DNA from: an uncultured Desulfuromonadales bacterium
Lineage (GTDB): Bacteria > Desulfobacterota > Desulfuromonadia > Desulfuromonadales > Geopsychrobacteraceae
Direction: 5' to 3'
Length of the DNA: 64,000 bases
Assembly (NCBI GenBank): GCA_947259685.1
Contig: CAMYNC010000008.1
Coordinates: forward strand, 1-64,000
The notes under the pieces were generated by a model. It worked only from the letters and a program-made list of their open reading frames with translations. It was not told where the DNA came from and made no database searches. This document shows positions 17,017-25,834 of this stretch, one piece after another; position 1 is the stretch's first letter; each line of letters begins with the position of its first letter. Made by a program: the position numbers and the translations under genes.

Positions 17017-19854
17017 ATGATTGATAAAATCAAAATCCGCGGCGCCCGCGAGCACAATCTGAAAAATCTCGACATTGACATCCCTCGCGATCAACTGGTG
17101 GTGGTCACCGGGGTTTCCGGATCGGGGAAAAGCACCCTGGCCTTCGACACCATCTATGCTGAAGGGCAGCGCCGTTATGTCGAGAGCCTCTCGGCCTACG
17201 CCCGGCAGTTTCTCGAGCAGATGGAGAAACCGGATGTCGATCAGATCGACGGCCTATCACCGGCGATTTCCATCGAGCAGAAAACCACTTCGAAGAACCC
17301 TCGCTCAACCGTCGGCACCGTCACCGAAATTTATGATTACCTGCGGCTGCTTTATGCCCGGGTCGGCCAGATCCTCTGTCACCGTTGCGGTGAGCCGATC
17401 AGCTCGCAAACCGTCGAACAGATGGTCGACCAGGTACTGCAACTACCGGAAAAATCCAAGCTGCTGGTAATGGCGCCGATCGTCCGGGAGCGCAAAGGCG
17501 AATACCGCAAGGAGCTTGCGCAGCTGCAGGCTGATGGCTTCGTGCGCATCCGCATCGACGGCGAAATGCATGAGTTGGGGGACAAGATTGAGCTGGATAA
17601 GCAGAAAAAACATACCCTGGAGGTGGTCGTCGATCGTCTGGTGGTAAAAGCCGGGATCGAATCCCGCCTGGCCGATTCGATCGAAACCGCGCTGCGCCTG
17701 GCCGATGGGCTGGTGGGGGTCGAGATTCCAGATGGCGATTCCCGCATGTTTTCGGCCAAACACGCCTGCATCGACTGCGGGCTCTCCTACCCTGAAATCG
17801 AACCACGGATGTTCTCTTTCAACAATCCCCACGGTGCCTGCCCAGACTGTAGCGGCCTGGGAACTCGCAACTATTTCGACCCGGAGCAGGTGGTGCCCAA
17901 CCCTGAGCTATCGTTGCGCGAAGGAGCGATTGTCCCCTGGGACAGCCGCACCGGCTACTACTACCAGGCACTGCTCGAAGCGCTGTCGTTGCATTACCAA
18001 TTCGATATCCGCGCCCCCTTTACCAAGCTTCCGGAGCAATTGCAGCAGGTCATTCTCTACGGTTCCGGCGAGGAAAACGTGCGCTTTTTCTACGACCAGG
18101 GCGAACGGCGCCACTTCTATGAAAAACCGTTCGAGGGGGTGATCACCAATCTGGAACGCCGCTATCGGGAGACCGATTCGGATGGAGTGCGTGAGAACCT
18201 GGAGCGCTTTATGAGCGTGATCCCCTGCTCCACCTGCGCTGGCGCCCGTTTGCGACCGGAATCCCTGCATGTCACCGTGGCGGAAAAAAATATCCAACAA
18301 ACCTGCGCGCTGTCGATATCCGAGGCGGAAAGCTTCTTTACCCAACTGGAGCTGCCCCCCAAACAAGCGGAGATTGCCCGGCGAATTCTCAAGGAGATCC
18401 GCGAACGGCTGTCCTTTTTAGCGCATGTCGGCCTCGACTATCTGACCTTGGATCGCAGTGCCGGCACCTTAAGTGGTGGCGAAGGCCAGCGGATCCGTCT
18501 GGCGACACAGATCGGCTCCTCATTGATGGGGGTACTCTACATTCTTGACGAACCCTCCATCGGCCTGCACCAGCGTGACAATCAGCGTCTGCTGACCACC
18601 CTGAAGCGCTTGCGCGACCTGGGCAACACGGTGCTGGTGGTGGAACATGACGAAGAGACCATTCAGGCGGCCGACTATGTCATCGACATGGGTCCGGCTG
18701 CCGGCATCCATGGTGGTGAGGTGGTTGCCCAGGGCAGTCCCCAGGAGGTGATGGCCTGTGAAAAGTCGCTGACCGGCCGCTACTTGAGTGGCACGCTGCA
18801 GATCGAAGTGCCGCAACAGCGCCGCAGCTCTGACCGCTGGCTGGAGTTGCACGGCGCCAGCGCCAACAACTTAAAAGATATCGAGGTCAGAATCCCCCTC
18901 GGCGTGCTGACCTGCTTTACCGGCGTGTCCGGTTCGGGCAAGTCATCGCTGGTGATCGAAACCCTCTACAAGGCGCTGGCCCAACGGCTGCACAAAAACC
19001 GTGAAAAGGCCGGTCCGGTCCGCGAGATCAAGGGGCTGGAGCAGCTCGACAAAGTGATCGACATCGATCAATCACCGATTGGCCGCACCCCACGCTCCAA
19101 TCCGGCGACCTACACCGGCGTGTTTACCGATATCCGCGAGCTGTTCGCCCAACTGCCGGAAGCCAAGATCCGTGGCTACAAACCGGGACGCTTCTCCTTC
19201 AACGTCAAAGGGGGGCGCTGTGAAGCCTGCAGCGGTGACGGCATCATCAAGATCGAAATGCATTTTCTGCCCGATGTCTACGTCCAGTGCGAGGTCTGCA
19301 AGGGGGCGCGCTACAATCGCGAAACCCTCGAAGTGAAGTTCAAAGGCATGAGCATCGCCGATATCCTCGCCATGACCGTCAACCAGGCCAGCAAGTTCCT
19401 GGAGAACATCCCGAAAATCAATAACAAATTACAGACCGTCCGCGACGTCGGGCTGGGCTACATCAAGTTGGGGCAGAGCGCCACCACCCTCTCCGGCGGC
19501 GAAGCGCAGCGGGTCAAGCTGGCGCGCGAGCTGGGCAAGCGGGCCACCGGCAAAACCATCTATATCCTTGACGAACCGACCACCGGGCTACACTTTGCCG
19601 ACATCCACAAACTGCTCGAAGTCCTCAACCGGCTGGTCGAGACCGGCAACACAGTGGTGGTCATCGAGCATAATCTCGATGTCATCAAGACCGCCGACCA
19701 TGTCATCGACCTGGGTCCTGAAGGGGGCCGTCGCGGTGGTGAAGTGGTCGCCCTGGGCACCCCGGAAGAGGTGGCGCTGGTCACCGGTTCCTACACCGGC
19801 CAGTTCCTGCGCGGCTACCTGGGTACGCCTGATAGTGACGCAAACTCTGCATAG
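17017..19854 (+). CDS. uvrA: excinuclease ABC subunit A
   Basis: Damage-recognition ATPase of nucleotide excision repair, 945 residues, full length. It has two ABC modules: the first Walker A is [14 protein letters not shown] (about 30-43), with the first signature [13 protein letters not shown]; the second Walker A is [11 protein letters not shown], with the second signature [13 protein letters not shown]. The zinc modules are visible as [18 protein letters not shown]...CPDCSGLG, and CEACSGDG...[14 protein letters not shown]. It is the functional partner of mfd, encoded upstream on the same strand; uvrB and uvrC are outside the window. Confidence 0.98.
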   Translation: MIDKIKIRGAREHNLKNLDIDIPRDQLVVVTGVSGSGKSTLAFDTIYAEGQRRYVESLSAYARQFLEQMEKPDVDQIDGLSPAISIEQKTTSKNPRSTVGTVTEIYDYLRLLYARVGQILCHRCGEPISSQTVEQMVDQVLQLPEKSKLLVMAPIVRERKGEYRKELAQLQADGFVRIRIDGEMHELGDKIELDKQKKHTLEVVVDRLVVKAGIESRLADSIETALRLADGLVGVEIPDGDSRMFSAKHACIDCGLSYPEIEPRMFSFNNPHGACPDCSGLGTRNYFDPEQVVPNPELSLREGAIVPWDSRTGYYYQALLEALSLHYQFDIRAPFTKLPEQLQQVILYGSGEENVRFFYDQGERRHFYEKPFEGVITNLERRYRETDSDGVRENLERFMSVIPCSTCAGARLRPESLHVTVAEKNIQQTCALSISEAESFFTQLELPPKQAEIARRILKEIRERLSFLAHVGLDYLTLDRSAGTLSGGEGQRIRLATQIGSSLMGVLYILDEPSIGLHQRDNQRLLTTLKRLRDLGNTVLVVEHDEETIQAADYVIDMGPAAGIHGGEVVAQGSPQEVMACEKSLTGRYLSGTLQIEVPQQRRSSDRWLELHGASANNLKDIEVRIPLGVLTCFTGVSGSGKSSLVIETLYKALAQRLHKNREKAGPVREIKGLEQLDKVIDIDQSPIGRTPRSNPATYTGVFTDIRELFAQLPEAKIRGYKPGRFSFNVKGGRCEACSGDGIIKIEMHFLPDVYVQCEVCKGARYNRETLEVKFKGMSIADILAMTVNQASKFLENIPKINNKLQTVRDVGLGYIKLGQSATTLSGGEAQRVKLARELGKRATGKTIYILDEPTTGLHFADIHKLLEVLNRLVETGNTVVVIEHNLDVIKTADHVIDLGPEGGRRGGEVVALGTPEEVALVTGSYTGQFLRGYLGTPDSDANSA

Positions 19855-20074
19855 CCTGAAGCAATTTTTGTCATAATTCTGCCTAAAGTTATCCCCGCCA
19901 ACCGCTGATGAGTCGACAGCCGGCTCATTGGCGACAGCTAATTCCTTAAAATTCAATGGTTCCTCCTGGTGCGTCTAAAGCCAGAAAAGTGCACAAGAAA
20001 CCGGTTTTAACGGCACATTTATTGCAAATTTTTAATTCTTGCCGGTAGGTCGGTTCTGTAAAGGAGAACCTCAA

Positions 20075-20461
20075 ATGAAAAGTAAACTGTTAACCCTCTT
20101 CGTCGCCCTGGCGTTTTTAAGCGCTTGCGCACCGCACCAGGCCCTCATTCAATCCGAGCCGCCAGGAGCAATGGTCATTATTGATGGCAAACAGATCGGT
20201 CAGACTCCGGTCCGCTACGACTATGCGCTCAGCACTGGCCGTCGGCATCAGGTCAGTATCGCCCACCAGGGGTATCAGCAGGTTGATATGACCATCAAGG
20301 CCGACAAAATCGATTCCAGCGCCATGAAGCGCTGGTTGATGGCGGGAGTGGTCTGGAGTCCGTTATGGCTCGGGACCCTCTTTACCAAAAAGCTTAAAGA
20401 AAGTTATCTGTTCGTGATGAAACAGGCTGCCCCGAAAATGACAGCGAAACTTGCAGAATAG
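20075..20461 (+). CDS. PEGA-domain lipoprotein
   Basis: Small predicted lipoprotein of 128 residues. The ATG at 20075 is preceded by AAGGAGAACCTCAA, an excellent ribosome site. The signal peptide ends in lipobox SAC (about 14-17, FLSACAPHQ). It is followed by a PEGA-type domain, EPPGAMVIIDGKQIGQTPVRYDY, a surface-layer-associated fold. A hydrophobic stretch (about 88-106, WLMAGVVWSPLWLGTLF) may be membrane-associated. It is monocistronic, with its own terminator downstream. Its function is unknown. Confidence 0.8.
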   Translation: MKSKLLTLFVALAFLSACAPHQALIQSEPPGAMVIIDGKQIGQTPVRYDYALSTGRRHQVSIAHQGYQQVDMTIKADKIDSSAMKRWLMAGVVWSPLWLGTLFTKKLKESYLFVMKQAAPKMTAKLAE

Positions 20462-20492
20462 TTCTCGCTGACAACAGGCCTGCCGGCAAACC

Positions 20493-20521
20493 AAGGCCAG
20501 CCCATAACGGGTTGGCCTTTT
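20493..20521 (+). terminator. rho-independent terminator
   Basis: AAGGCCAGCCC-ataac-GGGTTGGCCTTTT, 31 bases after the PEGA lipoprotein stop; the A/T flanks could allow activity in both directions, which would also serve the convergent gene at 20549. Confidence 0.8.
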
Positions 20522-20548
20522 AATATTTACAGGGATTAAATTGACGGA

Positions 20549-21001
20549 TTAATCGAGAATGACAATGTCGCGGATCAAACTGCGATTAACCAGGTAGGCG
20601 TGGTCGCTGCTGAAGAGCGGAAAAAATTCGTTGCCATTGTTGATATAATCTTTCAGGCGGGCGTTGTGCTGCGGCATATCCATGGAAACGGTCCCCTGCA
20701 GCTCCTCGTTGGCAAGAAAACTGATCTTTACCCGCCTTTCGATATAATTAATTCCTTCATCGAGCTGAATCTCGCAGCGCAGATGACTGATCATCCCCTT
20801 GCGCACCAGATGAAAATTGCCGTCGGTCGTCTTCAGCGGGAGAAAGGAATCATCTTCCAGCAACAGATCGAGAACCGTCTGTTCTCCGGACCGGTACATG
20901 GAATATTCGGCGAGATAGACCAGCCCCTCAAAGACCACACCATCGGCCATAAACAAGCTGACCTGAAGCTGGCGCTTTTCCACCCGTAAATCTTTATTCA
21001 T
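20549..21001 (-). CDS. conserved-looking hypothetical cytoplasmic protein
   Basis: 150 residues from the ATG at 21001, which has GGAGGAG a few bases upstream; a longer frame to 21097 adds an unlikely leader. There is no signal peptide or membrane helix. The protein looks beta-rich and charged: VEKRQLQVSLFMADGVVFEG at the N-terminus suggests a small barrel of the kind seen in adaptor or PilZ-like proteins, but I cannot assign a family. MADGVVFEGLVYLAEYS is reminiscent of proteins that control flagella or surface traits. It is single and convergent with the PEGA lipoprotein gene. Confidence 0.6.
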   Translation of the reverse strand: MNKDLRVEKRQLQVSLFMADGVVFEGLVYLAEYSMYRSGEQTVLDLLLEDDSFLPLKTTDGNFHLVRKGMISHLRCEIQLDEGINYIERRVKISFLANEELQGTVSMDMPQHNARLKDYINNGNEFFPLFSSDHAYLVNRSLIRDIVILD

Positions 21002-21175
21002 TTGGCAACTCCTCCCCGGCCAGAGATTAAAAGTAGCTAAAGAAGCATAGCAGCATTGCTCCCGGATAACAAGTCCCGAGCAGTCGCCTCTTGGCAACTG
21101 CTGACGAGTTGATTATGATAGCTGCTCTGTTGCCGCAGGATGCCGGTAAGCAAAATTTTATTGACGGAGTCAAAT

Positions 21176-21508
21176 ATGATTAAAAAATGTCCGAGTTGCA
21201 GAGAACTTTTGAAGGGGGAATATTGGTGCCAGAAGTGCAAAAATGTCTTCAAATGCCCCATTCCTGGCTGTGAGGCAACTATTCATAAACCGGGCACCAG
21301 TGAGTGCCCCCGCTGCGGGCTGTTTTTTGCGGACTATCTGAGCAACCGTAAAATGTACCGCCGCTGCCCCAAGTGCAAGAAAAAGCAGGGGCTTTCAGAG
21401 CAGCAGTGCCGCTTCTGCCGCCATTGGTTCAACTGTCCGACCTGTGGCGACAAAATTTCCACGAACACGGTGCTCACCTGCCCGCGCTGCGGAACCACCC
21501 TCCGTTGA
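21176..21508 (+). CDS. multi-zinc-ribbon protein
   Basis: 110 residues from the ATG at 21176, preceded by GGAG in GACGGAGTCAAAT. It contains eight cysteine pairs, mostly CxxC (CPSC, CQKC, CPIPGC, CPRC, CPKC, CRFC, CPTC, CPRC), spaced so that four zinc ribbons are expected along nearly the whole length. The rest is rich in Lys and Arg. It probably binds nucleic acid or protein, but no catalytic domain is visible. It lies alone between an unrecognised minus-strand gene and cardiolipin synthase. Confidence 0.7.
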   Translation: MIKKCPSCRELLKGEYWCQKCKNVFKCPIPGCEATIHKPGTSECPRCGLFFADYLSNRKMYRRCPKCKKKQGLSEQQCRFCRHWFNCPTCGDKISTNTVLTCPRCGTTLR

Positions 21509-21652
21509 ACTTTATCACCCCTGCGCCGGAGCTTCCTTCGGCGCAGGCTGTGCTGATTTTGGCAATCCGCTTCGCCCGCTGGACTTCCCCCTTTGATCTG
21601 CTAACCTCTTGAAAACGCTTCCTTCTTTTCCGATTCCGCTGGGGAAGGCTCA

Positions 21653-23068
21653 ATGCTGATACTGCTTGTAATCCTTTGGCTGATCTCTCTGTTCTCCGCC
21701 GGCCATGCTCTGCTGACCAAGCGGGACCCACGGGCAGCTCTCGGCTGGATTGTCACCTGCTTGGCCCTGCCCGGCCTGGGCGCCTTCGGCTATTGGCTGT
21801 TGGGCGTCAACCGCATCCGCACCCACGCCCGCGAATTGCAGGAGCAGGGCCAGGGGATGCACTGGCTGAATATCGACCAACACCCCAGCCCAACTGATCT
21901 TCAACGTTTCCCCAACCACCCGACCACTCAAGCCCTGATCAAACTCTCCGATGCCGTTACCCGTCGACCACTGATCTGCGGCAACAGCGTCAAGGTGCTC
22001 TATAACGGCGAACAGGCCTATCCAGCGATGCTTGTTGCGATCCGTTCCGCAAAACAGCACATTTTTCTTTCCAGCTATATTTTTCAGGCCGATCGTACCG
22101 GCAAGCTGTTTGTTCGCGAACTGACCGCCGCTGCTGAGCGGGGCGTGGATGTCCGGGTGCTGGTCGATGCCTTCGGCGAATACTACTCGTTGGCTAAGGT
22201 GCGGAACCTGTTAAAAAACACTCCGGTCAAGGTGGCCAGCTTCCTGCCGCCGACCATCTCCCGCAGCTTTTATCTGAATATGCGCAACCATCGCAAGCTT
22301 TTGATCATCGACAGCCGAATCGGCTTTACCGGTGGGATGAATATCGGTGATCGCCACCTGGCGCTGATCAAAAACAACTCCCGCCGGGTGGTTGATCTGC
22401 ACTTTCATCTGCAAGGGCCGATCTGTTGCCAACTGCGTGATGCGTTTATGGAGGACTGGCACTTTGCCACCGAGGAGCGGCGCAAAACCTTTGACTGGCC
22501 AGTCCCTGTCGCCGCCGGCGAGGCCTGCTGCCGCGGCATCAGTGCCGGCCCGAACGAACAGCACGAAAAGCTCAACTGGATTCTGATCGGTGCGCTGGCC
22601 TGCGCCAGATCCCATGTTCGGATCATGACCCCCTATTTTATCCCGACTCGCGCTCAATTGGCCGCGATCAACGCGGCCGCCCTGCGCGGCGTGCAGGTCG
22701 AAATTCTGCTCCCCGGGCAGAACAACCTGCCGTTTGTTCACTGGGCCAGCAATGCCTATCTGTTCGAGCTGCTCGAACATGAGGTGAAGATCTATTTTCA
22801 ACCGCCGCCATTTGTGCACAGCAAACTGCTGCTGATCGATACCGAATATGCCCTGGTCGGCTCCGCCAATATCGACCCGCGAAGCCTGCGATTGAATTTC
22901 GAGTTTAATATTGAGATTTTTGCCGAGGACAGCCTCCGCGAACTGATAGAACATTTTGATCAATGCCGCCAGGCCGCCCACCAGGTAACCCTTGAAGACG
23001 TTGATCAGCGCTCCTTGCTGGCCCGCTTACGCGACTCTTTCTGCAAGCTGTTTTCGCCTTATCTATAG
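21653..23068 (+). CDS. cls: cardiolipin synthase (phospholipase D family)
   Basis: Membrane enzyme that joins two phosphatidylglycerols to cardiolipin. It has 471 residues: two N-terminal membrane helices (about 3-20 and 33-55), then two PLD catalytic motifs, HRKLLIID...GG (about 222-240) and HSKLLLID...GSAN (about 388-408). Both HKD motifs are intact. The length and the N-terminal PLDc_N-type helices match ClsA. It appears monocistronic. Confidence 0.93.
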   Translation: MLILLVILWLISLFSAGHALLTKRDPRAALGWIVTCLALPGLGAFGYWLLGVNRIRTHARELQEQGQGMHWLNIDQHPSPTDLQRFPNHPTTQALIKLSDAVTRRPLICGNSVKVLYNGEQAYPAMLVAIRSAKQHIFLSSYIFQADRTGKLFVRELTAAAERGVDVRVLVDAFGEYYSLAKVRNLLKNTPVKVASFLPPTISRSFYLNMRNHRKLLIIDSRIGFTGGMNIGDRHLALIKNNSRRVVDLHFHLQGPICCQLRDAFMEDWHFATEERRKTFDWPVPVAAGEACCRGISAGPNEQHEKLNWILIGALACARSHVRIMTPYFIPTRAQLAAINAAALRGVQVEILLPGQNNLPFVHWASNAYLFELLEHEVKIYFQPPPFVHSKLLLIDTEYALVGSANIDPRSLRLNFEFNIEIFAEDSLRELIEHFDQCRQAAHQVTLEDVDQRSLLARLRDSFCKLFSPYL

Positions 23069-23186
23069 CGCCGTAATGAAAACGGGGCGGCCGATAATTG
23101 ACCACCCCGCGGATTTATTCCTGGTCTGGTTTTTCGCTTGCCCTTTTTTTGCTCCCGTCACGCGGAAGCTCGCAGGCGCCAGAAAG

Positions 23187-23273
23187 TCAGGTCTCAATGC
23201 CGAATTTCGGCAGAATCCATTTATTGAGCACATACCAAAGAACAACCGCGCCAGCCAGTAACAACAGTTCCAT
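23187..23273 (-). CDS. 28-residue single-span membrane miniprotein
   Basis: A short frame with ATG at 23271-23273 and TGA at 23187-23189. The ATG is preceded by GAGGAGGTGCGT, one of the strongest Shine-Dalgarno sequences in the window. The product begins MELLLLAGAVVLWYVL and ends KFGIET: one hydrophobic helix of about 16 residues, then a short positively charged tail. It sits 54 bases downstream of the cpxA stop, on the same strand, so it may be the third gene of the cpxRA unit. A GC-rich inverted repeat followed by GTTTTC (about 23070-23105) might terminate it. No family is recognised. Confidence 0.6.
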   Translation of the reverse strand: MELLLLAGAVVLWYVLNKWILPKFGIET

Positions 23274-23327
23274 ACGCACCTCCTCGGTAACAGAGTATAG
23301 CCTAATTCCTGCCAGGAAAGGCAGCAA

Positions 23328-24725
23328 TCAACTTTTGCCGCTCGCTGGTTTCGGGATCGCCTGGGGAAGTTCAATCTCGACCTCCAAACCACCGCTGGGG
23401 CCGTTGTTGGCGCGGATGCGACCACTATGCAGCTTAATCGCCCGCTCGGCAATCGCCAGGCCGATGCCGGTGCCACCACTTTGTCGGTCGCGAGCATCAG
23501 CCACCCGGTAAAAGGGCTCGAACAATTTGCCCAGCGCTTCAGCCGGGACGCCCGGACCCTGGTCGACAATCCGGATCAGGATTTTTTCTTGGCTCGCACT
23601 TAGCTCAACATTCACCAGGCTACGGTCGGCAGTATATTTTACCGCGTTGCGGATCACATTTTCCAAGGCCCTGGACAGGAGTTCTTCCGAGCCATGGAAC
23701 ATAACCGGGTGACGCCCGTTAAAAATGACTGCACAAGCGTGTTTTTGCGCCTCAAAATCCGCATCCTGGACCAAACCGGCCAGCAGTTCGCTAAGATCGA
23801 ATTCCGCGCCTGGCAAACCCTCTGCAGCGTTTTCCAGCCGGGTCAGGCTGAGCAGCTGACCGATCAGCTCATTCATCCGTTCCGCTTCCAGCTCGATTCG
23901 GGCCAGCGCTTTTTGCCGGACGGCAGGATTTGCTTCCTGGCGGGCCAGTTCCAAAGCCACCCCAAGCCGGGCCAGCGGTGAGCGCAATTCATGGGAAATA
24001 TCCCGTAGCAGCCGCTGCTGGGAATCGACCAGAATTTCAATCTGGCCGGCCATTTCATCAAAATCCTGCGCTAGACCGGCAAGTTCATGCTTGCCCTTCA
24101 CCTGAGCAGCTACCCGGGTCGAGAGATCCCCGGCCGCAAACTGACGGGTTGCCTGGCGCAAGCGGCCGATCGGTGCGGTCAGCGAACGGGCCAGCCAGAA
24201 ACAGACTAGCGCCGACACCCCCAGCAACACCAGCAACCGCCAGCCGAGAAAACCGTGGCTGAAACCACGCACCAGATGGCGCGATGGCGTTTTATCCGGC
24301 AGGCCGATGGCAATAACGTAGGGGCGTCCGGCTTCGCTGGCCAGCGGACTGGCCACCCAGTTGCGGGCTCCCCTCATTGGGAAAACCACCTCTCCCGACT
24401 CCAGGGCACGGCGGGCCATGCGCAGCATCCGGCGCGGGACGCGCTGGCGGGAGAGCGGCTGAGCTTGGCCATCAAACAGGATCAGCCGGACCCCGGCATT
24501 TTCGAACAGCTCTTCAACATATTCCTGGAGTTCATGGAGCCCTTCGCTTTCATAGGCCCGGATCGCAACGCGGCCATATTCACCAATCGCCTGGCGGGCA
24601 AAATGCTGGTGGGCCAGTGGCGGAAACTCCTGATCCCGCAGATAGGTCATGGTGATGCCGATGGCGGAAATCAGCACGATAATCAACAGAAAGGAGAGGA
24701 AAAATTTGACAAACAGGCTACGCAT
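23328..24725 (-). CDS. cpxA: CpxA-like envelope-stress sensor histidine kinase
   Basis: Inner-membrane sensor kinase of 465 residues: membrane helix 1 (about 7-28), a periplasmic sensor domain of about 130 residues, membrane helix 2 (about 160-180), HAMP (about 181-235), HisKA with phospho-acceptor His245 in RDISHELRSPLARL, and an ATPase domain with N box RNAVKYT, G1 DQGPGVP and G2 GGTGIGLAI. The QRLLRDISHELRSPLARLGV block is very close to E. coli CpxA. Its start overlaps the cpxR stop by one base (TGATG). It is predicted to phosphorylate CpxR in response to envelope misfolding. Confidence 0.9.
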   Translation of the reverse strand: MRSLFVKFFLSFLLIIVLISAIGITMTYLRDQEFPPLAHQHFARQAIGEYGRVAIRAYESEGLHELQEYVEELFENAGVRLILFDGQAQPLSRQRVPRRMLRMARRALESGEVVFPMRGARNWVASPLASEAGRPYVIAIGLPDKTPSRHLVRGFSHGFLGWRLLVLLGVSALVCFWLARSLTAPIGRLRQATRQFAAGDLSTRVAAQVKGKHELAGLAQDFDEMAGQIEILVDSQQRLLRDISHELRSPLARLGVALELARQEANPAVRQKALARIELEAERMNELIGQLLSLTRLENAAEGLPGAEFDLSELLAGLVQDADFEAQKHACAVIFNGRHPVMFHGSEELLSRALENVIRNAVKYTADRSLVNVELSASQEKILIRIVDQGPGVPAEALGKLFEPFYRVADARDRQSGGTGIGLAIAERAIKLHSGRIRANNGPSGGLEVEIELPQAIPKPASGKS

Positions 24726-25438
24726 CAGAGAGCAGTCTCCGGCTGCGAGTAAAGGTAGCCGACCCCACGGACGGTTTTTATCCGCTCGGTGTCGCGGTAC
24801 TGATGGCCCAATTTCTTGCGTAGCGCACTGACATGCACATCAATGCTGCGATCGTAAGCGGTCAAGCGCCTGCCGAGAGCTTTTTCGACCAGTTCCTCGC
24901 GGCTGATCACCTGCCCGGCCTGCCGCAACAAAACTTCGAGCAGGGTAAATTCAACCGAGGTCAGGTCCACCGCTTTTCCGGCTCGCTTGACACTGCGATT
25001 GGCTGGACAGAGGCAGATATCGCCAACCGAAAGCTCAGCGGCGCTATCCTGCCGGGCAGATTGCAGGCCTGCGGCGTCTTCGGTGCGCCGCTGAATCGCC
25101 CGTATTCTGGCCACCAGCTCACGGGGATTGAACGGCTTCGGCAGGTAGTCATCGGCACCGAGTTCAAGACCGACGATCCGATCGACATCATCCCCCCGCG
25201 CGGTGAGCATGATCACCGGCAACTGACTCGACTGGCGAATTTTGCGCAGCACATCAAAGCCGTTCAGGTTCGGCAGCATCACATCAAGCACCACCAGGGC
25301 ATAGTCTTCGCTCAGGGCCCGATCGGCCCCCTGGTCCCCCCGGTTCGCGGTCTGCACTTCAAACCCTTCGCCGGACAGGTAATCTGTCAGCAGTTCGCAG
25401 AGCTCTGTATCGTCATCAATCACCAGTATCCGGTTCAT
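24725..25438 (-). CDS. cpxR: CpxR-like OmpR-family response regulator
   Basis: DNA-binding response regulator of 237 residues: receiver with acidic pair DDD (8-10), phospho-acceptor Asp52 and the MLTARG switch region, then an OmpR-type winged helix. The GLELGADDYLPKPFN and ELVARIRAI segments and LGRRLTAYDRSIDVHVS are nearly those of enterobacterial CpxR. Three GTAAA half-sites at 10-bp steps lie 53-77 bases upstream, so it probably controls its own operon. The partner is the adjacent cpxA. Confidence 0.92.
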   Translation of the reverse strand: MNRILVIDDDTELCELLTDYLSGEGFEVQTANRGDQGADRALSEDYALVVLDVMLPNLNGFDVLRKIRQSSQLPVIMLTARGDDVDRIVGLELGADDYLPKPFNPRELVARIRAIQRRTEDAAGLQSARQDSAAELSVGDICLCPANRSVKRAGKAVDLTSVEFTLLEVLLRQAGQVISREELVEKALGRRLTAYDRSIDVHVSALRKKLGHQYRDTERIKTVRGVGYLYSQPETAL

Positions 25439-25490
25439 AGCCTCTCCTTGTAAGTGATTTCAATCATAGCGAAACCTCAAGAGACCGGCT

Positions 25491-25515
25491 GTAAAGAAAT
25501 GTAAAGGATTGTAAA
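25491..25515 (-). promoter_or_regulatory. triple CpxR box upstream of cpxR
   Basis: On the plus strand GTAAA occurs at 25491, 25501 and 25511, each separated by exactly 5 bases. The known CpxR consensus is GTAAA-N5-GTAAA. The array starts 53 bases upstream of the cpxR ATG and is given on the strand of that gene. Confidence 0.75.
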
Positions 25516-25679
25516 TAATCCAATAAACTAATTTACGGCACCATCCTGGGCCGTATCAGCATCACTGCAAGCAACTAAACCTATTAAATAACTGAACTTT
25601 TCCAAACGACAGTCGGCCAGCCTGCGAGAAAAAACCCTAACTAGCTGAAATTTAATATTTAATAATTTCCCCCGGGCGC

Positions 25680-25707
25680 TTGACATGCGAAAAATAGGGT
25701 ATTTAAT
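25680..25707 (+). promoter_or_regulatory. sigma70-type promoter of the repeat lipoprotein gene
   Basis: TTGACA (25680-25685), 16-base spacer, TTTAAT (25702-25707). It leaves a 5' leader of about 120 bases before the ATG at 25835, long enough for regulation, but I see no known riboswitch. Confidence 0.6.
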
Positions 25708-25834
25708 GATAGAGACAAAGCATGGGGGATAACTGTGACCCAAGATACATTAGCTACACATTCTTCTGAACTTGGTATCATGCGAAGAGTCATTCCCCAC
25801 TATATAACAGCAGAAAGACCATAGGAGGTACAAA

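Larger units (their letters stand above)
25439..25834. other. 396-base AT-rich divergent regulatory region
   Basis: No gene is seen. It carries the CpxR array (25491-25515) near the cpxR side and a sigma70-type promoter (25680-25707) near the lipoprotein side. Composition is clearly more AT-rich than its neighbours, especially 25640-25720. The 150 bases between the two signals hold nothing I can name. Confidence 0.7.
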
